A stretch of 20,161 nt of DNA from Pseudolachnospira sp964507035. GTDB lineage: Bacteria; Bacillota; Clostridia; Lachnospirales; Lachnospiraceae. The notes beneath the pieces are model-generated. The model saw nothing but the letters and a program-made list of their open reading frames with translations, did no database searches and was not told where the DNA came from. The position numbers and the translations under genes were made by a program. Where the stretch lies: assembly GCA_964507035.1 (NCBI GenBank), contig CAZDOQ010000019.1, positions 1-20,161 on the forward strand, in the 5' to 3' direction. Below are positions 1 to 6,835 of this stretch, in pieces; position 1 is the stretch's first letter, and every line of letters starts with the position of its first letter.

Positions 1-8
1 GGATTCGG

Positions 9-1499
9 ATGAATCAGTTGTATTACAGGAGCACCCGGGGAGCCGGGGAGCCGGTGACGGCCAGCCAGGCCATTCTCCGGGGGCTGGCTCCGGACGGAGG
101 GCTCTATGTGCCGGAATCTATCCCGCAGATGGACTGCGCCATGGAGGAGTTGGCGGAGATGTCCTACCAGGAGACGGCCTACGCGGTGATGAAGCAGTTT
201 TTGACGGATTTTACCGAGGAAGAGTTGAAAACCTGCATTGCCCGGGCTTACGACAGCAAATTTGACACGCTGGAGATCGCCCCGCTGCGGAAGGTGGAGG
301 ATCTCTACTATTTAGAACTGTTCCACGGGGGCACCATCGCCTTTAAGGATATGGCGCTCTCCATCTTGCCTCATCTGATGACCGCTTCCGCCCGGAAAAA
401 CGGCGTCAAGAATGAGATTGTGATTCTCACGGCCACCTCCGGAGATACCGGAAAGGCGGCTCTGGCAGGATTTGCGGACGTGGAGGGAACCCGGATTGTG
501 GTGTTTTATCCCAAGGACGGCGTCAGCCCCATCCAGGAAAAGCAGATGGTGACCCAGAAAGGGGCCAATACTCTGGTGGTGGGAATCCACGGAAATTTTG
601 ACGACGCCCAGAATGGGGTCAAGGCCATCTTCAACGACCGGGAACTGGAGCAGGAGTTGGAACAGGCAGGCTTCCAGCTTTCCTCCGCCAACTCCATCAA
701 CATTGGACGGCTGGTTCCCCAGGTGGTCTACTATGTGTACGCCTATGCCAAGCTGCGTCAGAGAGGGGAACTGCAGCCGGGCGAACTGCTGAATGTGACG
801 GTGCCCACAGGCAATTTTGGAAACATTTTGGCGGCTTACTATGCCAAGTCTATGGGCGTTCCCATTGGCAAACTGGTCTGCGCCTCCAATGAGAATAAAG
901 TGCTGTTTGATTTCTTCCGCACCGGCACCTATGACCGTAACCGGGAGTTTATCCTAACCAGCTCTCCCTCTATGGATATTCTAATCTCCAGCAACCTGGA
1001 GCGGCTGATCTATAAAGTGGCTGGGGAGGACCCCAGGCAGAACGCCGCCTTTATGGAACAGCTGAGCCGTACCGGCGCTTACACCCTTCCGGAGGAGATG
1101 CGGGACCGGCTCCAGGATTTCTGGGGAGACTATACGGATGAGCAGGGGACGGCCCAGGCCATCCGTCAGGTGTATGAGGCGGCGGGCTACGTGATGGATA
1201 CCCATACGGCGGTGGCCTCCCACGTGGCCAAGGATTACCGGAGCCAGACCGGGGACCGGTCCAAGATGCTGGTGGTCTCCACCGCCAGCCCCTACAAGTT
1301 TACCCGGAGCGTCATGTCTGCCATTGATTCCAAGTATGAACAAGCGGAGGACTTTGCTCTGGTGGATGAACTTTCACGGCTGTCTGGGACCAAGGTTCCC
1401 CAGGCCATTGAGGCTATCCGGTCAGCGCCGGTGCTCCACAAAACGGTCTGTGGGAAGAGCGAGATGCAGGACGTTGTGAAACGGTTTTTGGGAGTATAA
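9..1499 (+). CDS. thrC: Threonine synthase
   Basis: PLP-dependent enzyme of the last step of threonine synthesis, converting O-phosphohomoserine to L-threonine and phosphate in the cytosol. The 496 residues match the long (fungal/E. coli-like) threonine synthase class. The N-terminal domain has the LYYRSTRG opening and LAPDGGLYVPE. The PLP lysine is K113 in HGGTIAFKDMAL, and the phosphate-binding loop TSGDTGKAAL lies at about 143–152. VPTGNFGNILAAYYAK further on is also family-typical. The ATG at 9 is only 8 nt from the window edge, so promoter and upstream genes are not visible. No terminator separates it from the next gene, which starts 70 nt downstream, so some readthrough is possible. Identification is secure; only the upstream context is missing. 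Confidence 0.96.
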   Translation: MNQLYYRSTRGAGEPVTASQAILRGLAPDGGLYVPESIPQMDCAMEELAEMSYQETAYAVMKQFLTDFTEEELKTCIARAYDSKFDTLEIAPLRKVEDLYYLELFHGGTIAFKDMALSILPHLMTASARKNGVKNEIVILTATSGDTGKAALAGFADVEGTRIVVFYPKDGVSPIQEKQMVTQKGANTLVVGIHGNFDDAQNGVKAIFNDRELEQELEQAGFQLSSANSINIGRLVPQVVYYVYAYAKLRQRGELQPGELLNVTVPTGNFGNILAAYYAKSMGVPIGKLVCASNENKVLFDFFRTGTYDRNREFILTSSPSMDILISSNLERLIYKVAGEDPRQNAAFMEQLSRTGAYTLPEEMRDRLQDFWGDYTDEQGTAQAIRQVYEAAGYVMDTHTAVASHVAKDYRSQTGDRSKMLVVSTASPYKFTRSVMSAIDSKYEQAEDFALVDELSRLSGTKVPQAIEAIRSAPVLHKTVCGKSEMQDVVKRFLGV

Positions 1500-1532
1500 T
1501 AAGTTGACATCCCTACGGAATCGTGGGAGAAT
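1495..1532 (+). promoter_or_regulatory. Candidate promoter(s) before the PEP carboxykinase gene
   Basis: A consensus -35 TTGACA sits at 1504–1509, followed after 17 nt by GAGAAT (1527–1532), a weak but acceptable -10. A perfect TATAAT also overlaps the thrC stop codon at 1495–1500, with TTGTGA 15 nt upstream inside thrC. Either could give pckA its own transcript in the short thrC–pckA gap. The -10 of the first and the spacer of the second are both non-ideal, so confidence is limited. Confidence 0.4.
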
Positions 1533-1569
1533 GTACAAAGATAGAACAGGATTTGGGAGGTTAGTTTTT

Positions 1570-3237
1570 ATGTCTACACAAGCAGGTTTTCCGAGAAGTG
1601 GGATTGGCGCCGGCAGCCGCTATTTCAGTAAGACGCGGACCATCATTGAGACCACTTTTTACGGCAACAATGTGGTAAAGGTCCCCAGTCTGCGGGCTGC
1701 CTATGAACTAGCCAAGAAATCACCGGGAACCATTGTAACAGATATGCCGGTATATCATGGCGATTCCTTCGGTCTGCCGGTGGATGCCAAGGTGCTGCTC
1801 AGCAATGACGGAGCGGTGACCGGCCGTACTGCGGTGGCCAGAAGAGTGGCCGGAGAGCCTGGCGTGGATACGGTGGACCTGGATAAGAAGCTGATGGAGG
1901 CTACCTATGACAGCCGCTTTAAACGGATGTATCATGCGGAAGTGTACATTGGCCTGGATCCGGAATTTATGGTCAAGGCCCACCTTCTGATCCCGGAAGG
2001 CTTTGAGAACAATCTGTACTCCTGGATGCTGAACTTCCAGTACCGGTCGGACGAGTATGTCCGCATGTACAAAAAATCCCGCCCCATTGAAGGCGAGGGA
2101 GATATCTACATTTTTGCCGATCCGGATTGGCGCCATCCGGAGCACCCCAATGGACTGGCTTACTTTAACACGGACCGGAACTGCGCGGCCATTCTGGGTA
2201 TGCGTTACTTTGGAGAGTTTAAGAAGGGTACCCTGACCATTGCCTGGGCCATTGCCAGCCGCAACGGCTATGTGTCCTGCCATGGCGGTCAGAAGCGTTA
2301 CAACCTGCCGGACGGCAGAAAGTACGTGGCCAGCGTGTTTGGATTGTCCGGCTCCGGCAAGTCCACCATCACCCACAACCGCCACAACGGCAAGTATGAT
2401 ATCACCATCCTCCATGACGATGCGTTTATCATCAACTCCACCACTGGCTCCTCCATTGCCCTGGAGCCCACCTATTTTGACAAGACGGCGGATTACCCCC
2501 TCTCCTGCGAGGCTAGCAAATATCTGCTGACGGTGCAGAACTGCGGCGCCACCCAGGATGAGGATAGCAAGGTGGTGCTGGTCACCGAGGATATCCGCAA
2601 CGGCAACGGCCGTGCCATCAAGTCCAAACTGTGGTCTCCCAACCGGGTGGACAAGATTGAGGAACCGGTCAACGCCATTTTCTGGATCATGAAGGATCCG
2701 ACCCTTCCGCCTATTGTCAAGGTAAAGGGAGGCGCCCTGGCCTCCGCCATGGGTGCTACCCTGGCCACCAAGCGCAGTTCTGCGGAGAACCTGCTCAAGG
2801 GCGTGGATGTCAACTCCTTGGTGTACGAGCCCTACGCCAACCCGTTCCGAACCTATCCGCTGAAGCTGGACTATGTGAAGTTCAAACATCTGGTGGATGA
2901 GAGAGGCATTGACTGTTATATCATCAACACCGGCGATTTCATGGGCAAGAAGGTGAAGCCTTCGGACACACTGAGCATCATTGAGCATATTGTGGAGGGA
3001 ACGGCTCAGTTCCAGCCCTGGAAACCCTTTGAGTGCCTGGAGATCATGGACTGGGAGGGCTTTATCCCGGATATGGAGGACAAGGAGTACCTGCGGAAAC
3101 TCCAGGAGGGCATGAAGCGCCGCCGCCGCTTTATCAGCATGAAGTACACGGAGAAGGAAGGATACGACCAGCTTCCCTCCGAGGCACTGGAGGCCATTGA
3201 GGAAGTGATTCAGCCTCTGTGCGATCTGGTCCTCTAA
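1570..3237 (+). CDS. pckA: Divergent phosphoenolpyruvate carboxykinase (ATP type)
   Basis: PEP carboxykinase interconverts oxaloacetate + ATP and PEP + CO2 + ADP. In anaerobes it often runs toward oxaloacetate to make ATP. Of 555 residues, MRYFGEFKKG (211–220) matches the metal/substrate region, FGLSGSGKST (257–266) is the PEPCK P-loop, and LHDDAF (281–286) fits the kinase-2 aspartates. It departs from textbook ATP-PEPCKs: the P-loop is GLSGSGKS rather than GLSGTGKT, and the usual RSPKDK substrate motif appears as GRTAVARR (85–92). It therefore belongs to a divergent branch, and the exact reaction is inferred. The start is ATG 1570 because GGGAGG lies 9 nt upstream; an in-frame TTG at 1504 has no such site and overlaps the promoter. 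A strong terminator follows. The neighbouring oxaloacetate decarboxylase operon shares its substrate. Confidence 0.85.
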   Translation: MSTQAGFPRSGIGAGSRYFSKTRTIIETTFYGNNVVKVPSLRAAYELAKKSPGTIVTDMPVYHGDSFGLPVDAKVLLSNDGAVTGRTAVARRVAGEPGVDTVDLDKKLMEATYDSRFKRMYHAEVYIGLDPEFMVKAHLLIPEGFENNLYSWMLNFQYRSDEYVRMYKKSRPIEGEGDIYIFADPDWRHPEHPNGLAYFNTDRNCAAILGMRYFGEFKKGTLTIAWAIASRNGYVSCHGGQKRYNLPDGRKYVASVFGLSGSGKSTITHNRHNGKYDITILHDDAFIINSTTGSSIALEPTYFDKTADYPLSCEASKYLLTVQNCGATQDEDSKVVLVTEDIRNGNGRAIKSKLWSPNRVDKIEEPVNAIFWIMKDPTLPPIVKVKGGALASAMGATLATKRSSAENLLKGVDVNSLVYEPYANPFRTYPLKLDYVKFKHLVDERGIDCYIINTGDFMGKKVKPSDTLSIIEHIVEGTAQFQPWKPFECLEIMDWEGFIPDMEDKEYLRKLQEGMKRRRRFISMKYTEKEGYDQLPSEALEAIEEVIQPLCDLVL

Positions 3238-3247
3238 GAGAACCTAG

Positions 3248-3306
3248 AAGAAGACAAGTGCCGGCGAGACACGGAAGAAGGTCTCGCCGGTGTTTTTTGT
3301 CTTCTT
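3248..3306 (+). terminator. Strong intrinsic terminator after pckA
   Basis: The inner stem CCGGCGAGAC (3261–3270) pairs perfectly with GTCTCGCCGG (3281–3290) over a 10-nt loop and is followed by six T (3293–3298). An outer 10-bp pairing, 3248–3257 with 3297–3306, encloses it and places the A-rich side opposite the T tract. It lies 11 nt after the pckA stop codon and should end the transcript. Confidence 0.92.
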
Positions 3307-3370
3307 TTCGGAAAATCCTCTGTGAAATGCCACGAAACAGAAATTGTGCGGAGATTTATCAGAAAAAAGC

Positions 3371-3398
3371 TTGCAAATGATAAAGAAAGAGATATAAT
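3371..3398 (+). promoter_or_regulatory. Sigma-A promoter for the cytidylate-kinase-like gene
   Basis: TTGCAA (3371–3376), a 16-nt A-rich spacer, and a perfect TATAAT (3393–3398). Predicted transcription starts near 3405, giving a leader of about 15 nt that consists mainly of the ribosome binding site AAGGAGG (3408–3414). It lies between the pckA terminator and the next gene. Confidence 0.8.
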
Positions 3399-3419
3399 AA
3401 AGAAAAAAGGAGGATCGGT

Positions 3420-4022
3420 ATGGCGAGGAAGATTATCACAGTGGGGCGGCAGTTTGGAAGCAATGGAAGGGCCGTGGCTAAGTTGCTGGCGGAAGAGCTG
3501 CGGTTGAATTTCTATGATAAAGAACTGATCGAGATGGCATCCAAGAAGGCGGGGATTGACCCGGAGCAGCTGGCCCAGGCGGATGAGAAGGGGGCAAACC
3601 CTTGGCTGTTTGCCGGCAGCCATGTCCAGAGCCATCCCAACAAGATGCTCCTCATCAATGATTTGCTGTTCAACGTCCAGTCCCAGATCATTCGTGAACT
3701 GGCAGGCCGGGAGAGTTGTGTGGTTGTGGGACGGGCGGCGGACTATGTGCTGAAGGACAAAAAGGGCATGCTGAACATTTTTATCTATGCGTCCATGGAG
3801 TCCCGGGTGGCTACCATTAAAGACCGGTATCAGATCGATGAGAAGGAGGCCAGGGTCCGGATCCGCAAGGAGGACAAGAACCGGAAATACTATTACGACT
3901 ACTACACGGACAGCGGATGGGGGGAGATGGAGAATTATTTCCTGACCATTGACAGCAGCCGGTACGGCATAGAGGGAACGGCCAAGGTGCTGGCAGCCAT
4001 GGTCCGGGCGGTGGAAGTATAA
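3420..4022 (+). CDS. Cytidylate kinase-like family protein
   Basis: A 200-residue P-loop-fold protein of the cytidylate kinase-like family common in Clostridia; no specific substrate is established for the family as far as I know. The N-terminus reads IITVGRQFGSNGRAVAKLLAEEL, aligning with the nucleotide kinase P-loop, but the expected GKS/T is GRA. The FYDKELIEMASKKAG segment (31–45) is typical of these proteins. A central ELAGRESCVVVGRAADYVL strand/helix and an R-rich lid-like segment (about 137–155) also fit. The genuine cmk is separate at 11284, so this is unlikely to be the housekeeping CMP kinase. It forms a monocistronic unit with its own promoter and terminator, with AAGGAGG 5 nt before the ATG. 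Family call is firm; biochemical role unknown. Confidence 0.85.
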   Translation: MARKIITVGRQFGSNGRAVAKLLAEELRLNFYDKELIEMASKKAGIDPEQLAQADEKGANPWLFAGSHVQSHPNKMLLINDLLFNVQSQIIRELAGRESCVVVGRAADYVLKDKKGMLNIFIYASMESRVATIKDRYQIDEKEARVRIRKEDKNRKYYYDYYTDSGWGEMENYFLTIDSSRYGIEGTAKVLAAMVRAVEV

Positions 4023-4036
4023 GGTGGTTCCAGGCC

Positions 4037-4065
4037 AAGGGAAGGCGGCATGCCTTCCCTTTTTT
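4037..4065 (+). terminator. Intrinsic terminator after the cytidylate-kinase-like gene
   Basis: AAGGGAAGGC (4037–4046) pairs perfectly with GCCTTCCCTT (4052–4061) across a 5-nt loop, followed directly by a run of T (to 4065). It lies 14 nt after the stop codon. Confidence 0.92.
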
Positions 4066-4211
4066 CCGGGAAGAAAACGGCGTCTCCATGCCCCAAGGTC
4101 CATATGCAAAACCGGATTCACCAACAATGCCGGTTATTGCTACGTGGGGGCGCTGCCCCGGGGCTGGTGTCTGGAGCGGCTTTGGCACCGGCTTCTGCCA
4201 GGGAAAAACAC
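4066..4211. other. Non-coding stretch with GC-rich short inverted repeats
   Basis: About 150 nt between a terminator and the next promoter. Frames here show no ribosome binding site and no recognisable protein. It contains GGGGCGCTGCCCC at about 4147–4159, able to form a small hairpin, and AACCGG…CCGGTT a little upstream. This could be a degenerate intergenic repeat or decayed sequence; I cannot assign a function. Confidence 0.4.
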
Positions 4212-4240
4212 TTGATTTCTGGGGGGGGAGCAGGTATAAT
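4212..4240 (+). promoter_or_regulatory. Near-consensus promoter for the flavin reductase–cobS–phosphatase unit
   Basis: TTGATT (4212–4217), exactly 17 nt, and a perfect TATAAT (4235–4240). The spacer contains an eight-G run. Initiation near 4247 would produce a leader of about 90 nt containing the 20-bp palindrome at 4262–4303. Confidence 0.8.
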
Positions 4241-4261
4241 GGCCACAAAAGCGCAGGCGGT

Positions 4262-4303
4262 GTGGTTCCAACGGGCGGCCCAAGGGCCGCCCGTTGGAAC
4301 CAC
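4262..4303. repeat. Perfect 20-bp inverted repeat in the flavin reductase leader
   Basis: GTGGTTCCAACGGGCGGCCC (4262–4281) is followed after only 2 nt by its exact reverse complement (4284–4303). As RNA it would form a very stable hairpin ending 14 nt before the ribosome binding site. It lies about 15 nt after the predicted transcription start. There is no T tract, so it is not a standard terminator. It could be an mRNA-stabilising 5' hairpin, a DNA operator, or an intergenic palindromic element. Confidence 0.9.
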
Positions 4304-4317
4304 GTGAATGGAAAATC

Positions 4318-4325
4318 AGAAGGAG
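4318..4325 (+). promoter_or_regulatory. Ribosome binding site that decides the flavin reductase start
   Basis: AGAAGGAG lies 9 nt upstream of ATG 4335, the normal distance. The same element abuts ATG 4326 with no spacing and lies downstream of ATG 4308, which argues against both of those starts. Confidence 0.75.
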
Positions 4326-4334
4326 ATGGAGCAG

Positions 4335-4844
4335 ATGAAAAATTGGAGCGAGATGCCGGCAGAACAGTGGAAGGAAAATCCCTTCACCCTCATCGGAAAA
4401 GAGTGGATGTTGGTGGCGGCGGAGAAAGACGGCCGAGTGAACGCCATGACGGCGGCCTGGGGCGGCCTGGGGTTTCTGTGGGGGAAGAATGTAGCCTTTG
4501 TGTTCATCCGTCCCCAGCGCTTTACCAAGGAACTGGCGGATGGGGCGGAAACGCTGTCCCTGACCTTTTTCGGACCGGAGTACCGGGACATGCTGGGGTA
4601 TATGGGACGGGTTTCCGGACGGGAGGAGGACAAGGTCCGAAAAACAGGGCTGACGGTGCTCCGCGAGGGGGAGACGCCCTACTTTGATCAGGCCCGGCTG
4701 ACCATCATTGGCCGGAAACTCTATGTCCAGGAGTTAAGGCCCGAGTGTTTTGTGGAGCAAGATTGCGACAGCCGCTGGTATCCGGACCGGGATTACCACA
4801 CCATGTATGTGGTGGAAGTGAAAAAAATCCTGAAAGCGGAGTGA
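4335..4844 (+). CDS. Flavin reductase family protein
   Basis: A 169-residue FMN-binding split-barrel protein of the flavin reductase family. These use NAD(P)H to reduce flavin or bind flavin as electron carriers. Visible family features are NPFTLIGKEWMLVAA near the N-terminus, the VNAMTAAWGGLGFLWGKNV segment for flavin phosphate binding, FIRPQRFT, and a C-terminal YHTMYVVEVKKIL strand. I chose ATG 4335: AGAAGGAG (4318–4325) is 9 nt upstream, whereas an ATG at 4308 has no ribosome binding site and sits 4 nt from the palindrome. It is followed 4 nt later by cobS and then a phosphatase, so a role in reducing corrinoid cobalt before adenosylation is plausible, as for the flavin-reductase-fold CobR. 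That role is inference from context. Confidence 0.86.
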   Translation: MKNWSEMPAEQWKENPFTLIGKEWMLVAAEKDGRVNAMTAAWGGLGFLWGKNVAFVFIRPQRFTKELADGAETLSLTFFGPEYRDMLGYMGRVSGREEDKVRKTGLTVLREGETPYFDQARLTIIGRKLYVQELRPECFVEQDCDSRWYPDRDYHTMYVVEVKKILKAE

Positions 4845-4848
4845 TCCC

Positions 4849-5613
4849 ATGTTCTCATCCTTTGTGATTGCATTTTCCATGTACTCCCGGATTCCCATGC
4901 CGCGTTTGGAGTGGACGGAGAAAAACATGCGCTATGCCATGTGCTTCTTTCCTTGGATCGGAGCGGTGATCGGGCTTTTGGAGTTGGGGTTCTGGCAGCT
5001 ATGCAGCCTGCTGGCGTTGGGCCCCTGGTTTCGGACCGTGGGCCTGGCGGTAATTCCGGTGGCGGTGACCGGGGGAATCCATCTGGACGGCTTCCTGGAC
5101 ACAGTAGATGCCCGCAGCTCCCATGGGAAGCGGGAGCGGAAGCTGGAGATCTTAAAGGATTCCCACACCGGCGCCTTTGCGATCCTGGGAGGAATCCTAT
5201 ATTTTTTGCTGGTCACCGCCGCATGGAGCGAGATGCGGTGGGAGCAGATGGGGGTGGCGGCGGTAGGATTTTTCCTGTCCCGGGCCTACAGCGGCCTGGC
5301 AGTGGTCACCTTCCGGCAGGCCAGAGAAAAGGGCATGTTGGTTTCCTTTGCGGAGCAGGCGGCCAAGCGGCGGGTCCGTGCCGTGATGCTTGTGAGCATT
5401 TTGGCGTGCAGCGCCGTCATGGCAATGCTTTCTCCTCTGTATGGAACCCTGGCGGCTCTGACGGCCCTGGCGGTCTTTGGCTATTACCGCTTCTTTTCCT
5501 ACCGGGAATTTGGCGGGACCACCGGAGATCTGGCGGGATATTTCCTGCAGATCTGCGAACTGGCAATGGTGTGGATGCTGGTGTTGGCAGAAAGGGTGGT
5601 GGCATTGGTTTGA
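4849..5613 (+). CDS. cobS: Adenosylcobinamide-GDP ribazoletransferase (cobalamin synthase)
   Basis: Integral membrane enzyme joining adenosylcobinamide-GDP to alpha-ribazole (phosphate), the step that completes the cobalamin nucleotide loop. The 254-residue length is typical. Diagnostic motifs are GGIHLDGFLDTVDA (75–88, metal-binding aspartates) and KDSHTGAFA (103–111). Several hydrophobic segments (about 30–58, 62–76, 108–130, 180–215, 228–250) support membrane localisation. The gene starts 4 nt after flavin reductase and its stop overlaps the next gene's TTG. No cobU/cobT or cobD is in the window, so the rest of the pathway lies elsewhere or the cell salvages cobinamide. Confidence 0.95.
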   Translation: MFSSFVIAFSMYSRIPMPRLEWTEKNMRYAMCFFPWIGAVIGLLELGFWQLCSLLALGPWFRTVGLAVIPVAVTGGIHLDGFLDTVDARSSHGKRERKLEILKDSHTGAFAILGGILYFLLVTAAWSEMRWEQMGVAAVGFFLSRAYSGLAVVTFRQAREKGMLVSFAEQAAKRRVRAVMLVSILACSAVMAMLSPLYGTLAALTALAVFGYYRFFSYREFGGTTGDLAGYFLQICELAMVWMLVLAERVVALV

Positions 5614-6176
5614 AGCTGTATCTGATCCGTCATGGGGAGACGCCGGGCAACCGGGAGCGGCGGTACGTGGGGACCACAGACGAGGGCCTGACCCGGGAAG
5701 CCCGGGAGCAGCTTTCGGCCCGGCCGGCGCCGGAAGTGGACTGGATCTATGCCAGCCCCCTGCGCCGGTGCCAGGAAACCGCCGGGATCCTGTTTCCCGG
5801 CCGGCCGGTGATTTTGGTGCCGGGCCTTTCCGAGTGTCGTTTTGGCCGGTTTGAGTACAAGAATTACCGGGAACTGACAGGGGATCCGGACTATCAGCGC
5901 TGGATCGAAAGCGGCGGGACCATCGGCTTTCCCGGGGGAGAATCCCGGGTGGCTTTCCAAAACCGCTGTGAAAGAACTTTTTTGGAAGTGCTGCAGGAGG
6001 CCCGGCAGGCGGACTGCCGGGCCCTGGCCTTGGTGGTCCACGGCGGGACCATTATGGCTCTGCTTTCCCGGCTGGGGGAGCCGGAGACTTCCTACTATGA
6101 CTGGCAGGTGGGAAACGGGGAGCAGGTGGAAGTGTGGGAGCAAGCGGGAAGGCTGTACTGGAAACCGGAGGAATGA
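5610..6176 (+). CDS. cobC: Histidine phosphatase family protein, probable alpha-ribazole phosphatase
   Basis: A 188-residue phosphoglycerate-mutase-like phosphatase. The LYLIRHGET motif puts the phosphorylated histidine at H8. YASPLRRCQETA (48–59), LSECRFGRFE (73–82, catalytic acid) and VVHGGTIMALL (142–152, second histidine H144) complete the active site. Start is TTG 5610, within a TTGA overlap with the cobS stop (5611–5613), and AAAGGGTGG lies about 10 nt upstream; no ATG is available before the RHG motif. Direct translational coupling to cobS supports removal of a phosphate from alpha-ribazole phosphate or adenosylcobalamin phosphate. Histidine phosphatases are functionally diverse, so the family is certain and the specific substrate is context-based. 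Confidence 0.85.
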   Translation: MKLYLIRHGETPGNRERRYVGTTDEGLTREAREQLSARPAPEVDWIYASPLRRCQETAGILFPGRPVILVPGLSECRFGRFEYKNYRELTGDPDYQRWIESGGTIGFPGGESRVAFQNRCERTFLEVLQEARQADCRALALVVHGGTIMALLSRLGEPETSYYDWQVGNGEQVEVWEQAGRLYWKPEE

Positions 6177-6321
6177 CCACTAGGGATTGGGGCCTGGCAG
6201 GGCGGAAATCATACCAGTAGTGGCCAGAAAAAAGATTTCCGGAGAAAGTTAAAAAGAAAACAAACCGAATCAGACCTTTTTCTTCAAAAAAAAATAAAGT
6301 AAAAACTTTCTTAATTTTTTC

Positions 6322-6355
6322 TTGCGTATTTGGATGCAATGCTTTAATATATAAT
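6322..6355 (+). promoter_or_regulatory. Promoter region of the oxaloacetate decarboxylase operon
   Basis: TTGCGT (6322–6327) is followed after 17 nt by TAATAT (6345–6350), and an overlapping perfect TATAAT lies at 6350–6355. The upstream 6235–6320 is strikingly A/T-rich compared with the window, resembling an UP element. The rest of the 6177–6401 gap shows no gene; a long imperfect hairpin at 6177–6223 is the only other structure. Confidence 0.65.
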
Positions 6356-6401
6356 GGGAGAGAAAGCAAAATAAATTTTTAACAAAGAAGAGGTGAACAA
6401 G

Positions 6402-6803
6402 ATGACATTTTTGACAGCCACTAATCTGGCAAACGCCTCCTCGGACGTAAGCCTTGGGGAAGCCATGCAGGAAGGTCTGATGAACATGATCGTCGGTCTC
6501 GGCACCGTGTTTTTCATTCTGATCTTCCTGACCTTCGTGATTTCTCTGTTCAAGTATGTGAACAAGCTGGAACGTCCGAAGACACCGGAAAAACCGGTGG
6601 AGGCCCCGGCAAGCGCCCCCGCTCCGGCGGCTCCGGCAGCAACGCCCGCTCCGGCGGCTCCGGCAGGCCCGGGCGCCATGGGGAACGCTAAAGTCGCCAT
6701 TGCAGACGAGGTGGAGGGCCCTGTGGCCGCAGCTATTCTGGCGGCGGTGGCAGACACCTGCGGCGGAAACTTCCAGGTAACGTCCATCAAGAAAAGTAAA
6801 TAA
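6402..6803 (+). CDS. oadG: Sodium-pumping decarboxylase gamma subunit (OadG-type)
   Basis: Small membrane anchor of the Na+-translocating oxaloacetate decarboxylase, holding the alpha and beta subunits together. The 133 residues have one hydrophobic segment (about 27–51: MNMIVGLGTVFFILIFLTF), a basic/charged exit, a Pro/Ala linker (about 64–91), and a conserved-looking C-terminal tail (about 92–133) ending in KKSK. Start ATG 6402 is preceded at 6 nt by AGAGGTG (6389–6395). An in-frame GTG at 6393 falls inside that ribosome binding site and is not used. First gene of a four-gene operon. OadG proteins are poorly conserved, so the call rests on topology, linker and position. Confidence 0.85.
   Translation: MTFLTATNLANASSDVSLGEAMQEGLMNMIVGLGTVFFILIFLTFVISLFKYVNKLERPKTPEKPVEAPASAPAPAAPAATPAPAAPAGPGAMGNAKVAIADEVEGPVAAAILAAVADTCGGNFQVTSIKKSK
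6621..6669 (+). repeat. Tandem Pro/Ala-linker repeats in oadG
   Basis: A GCTCCGGCGGCTCCGGCAG unit occurs at 6621–6639 and again at 6648–6666. The second copy is identical over 22 nt (6648–6669) to 6947–6968 in the next gene. Both encode the flexible Pro/Ala linkers. Confidence 0.85.
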
Positions 6804-6835
6804 GGTAAGCAGAAAACAGGAGGAAAGAGAGAAAC

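Noticed and set aside
1720..2988. 422-residue - strand open frame opposite pckA
   Set aside because: Antisense shadow of a clear PEP carboxykinase gene, with no motif or start signal.
4088..4687. 199-residue + strand frame covering the intergenic region and start of flavin reductase
   Set aside because: It crosses the promoter and palindrome, is Gly/Arg-rich, and overlaps the real flavin reductase gene in another frame.
6177..6223. Long hairpin after the phosphatase gene as a terminator
   Set aside because: CCACTA (6177–6182) can pair with TAGTGG (6218–6223), but the stem is short, has a 35-nt interior, and the + strand is followed by A rather than T.
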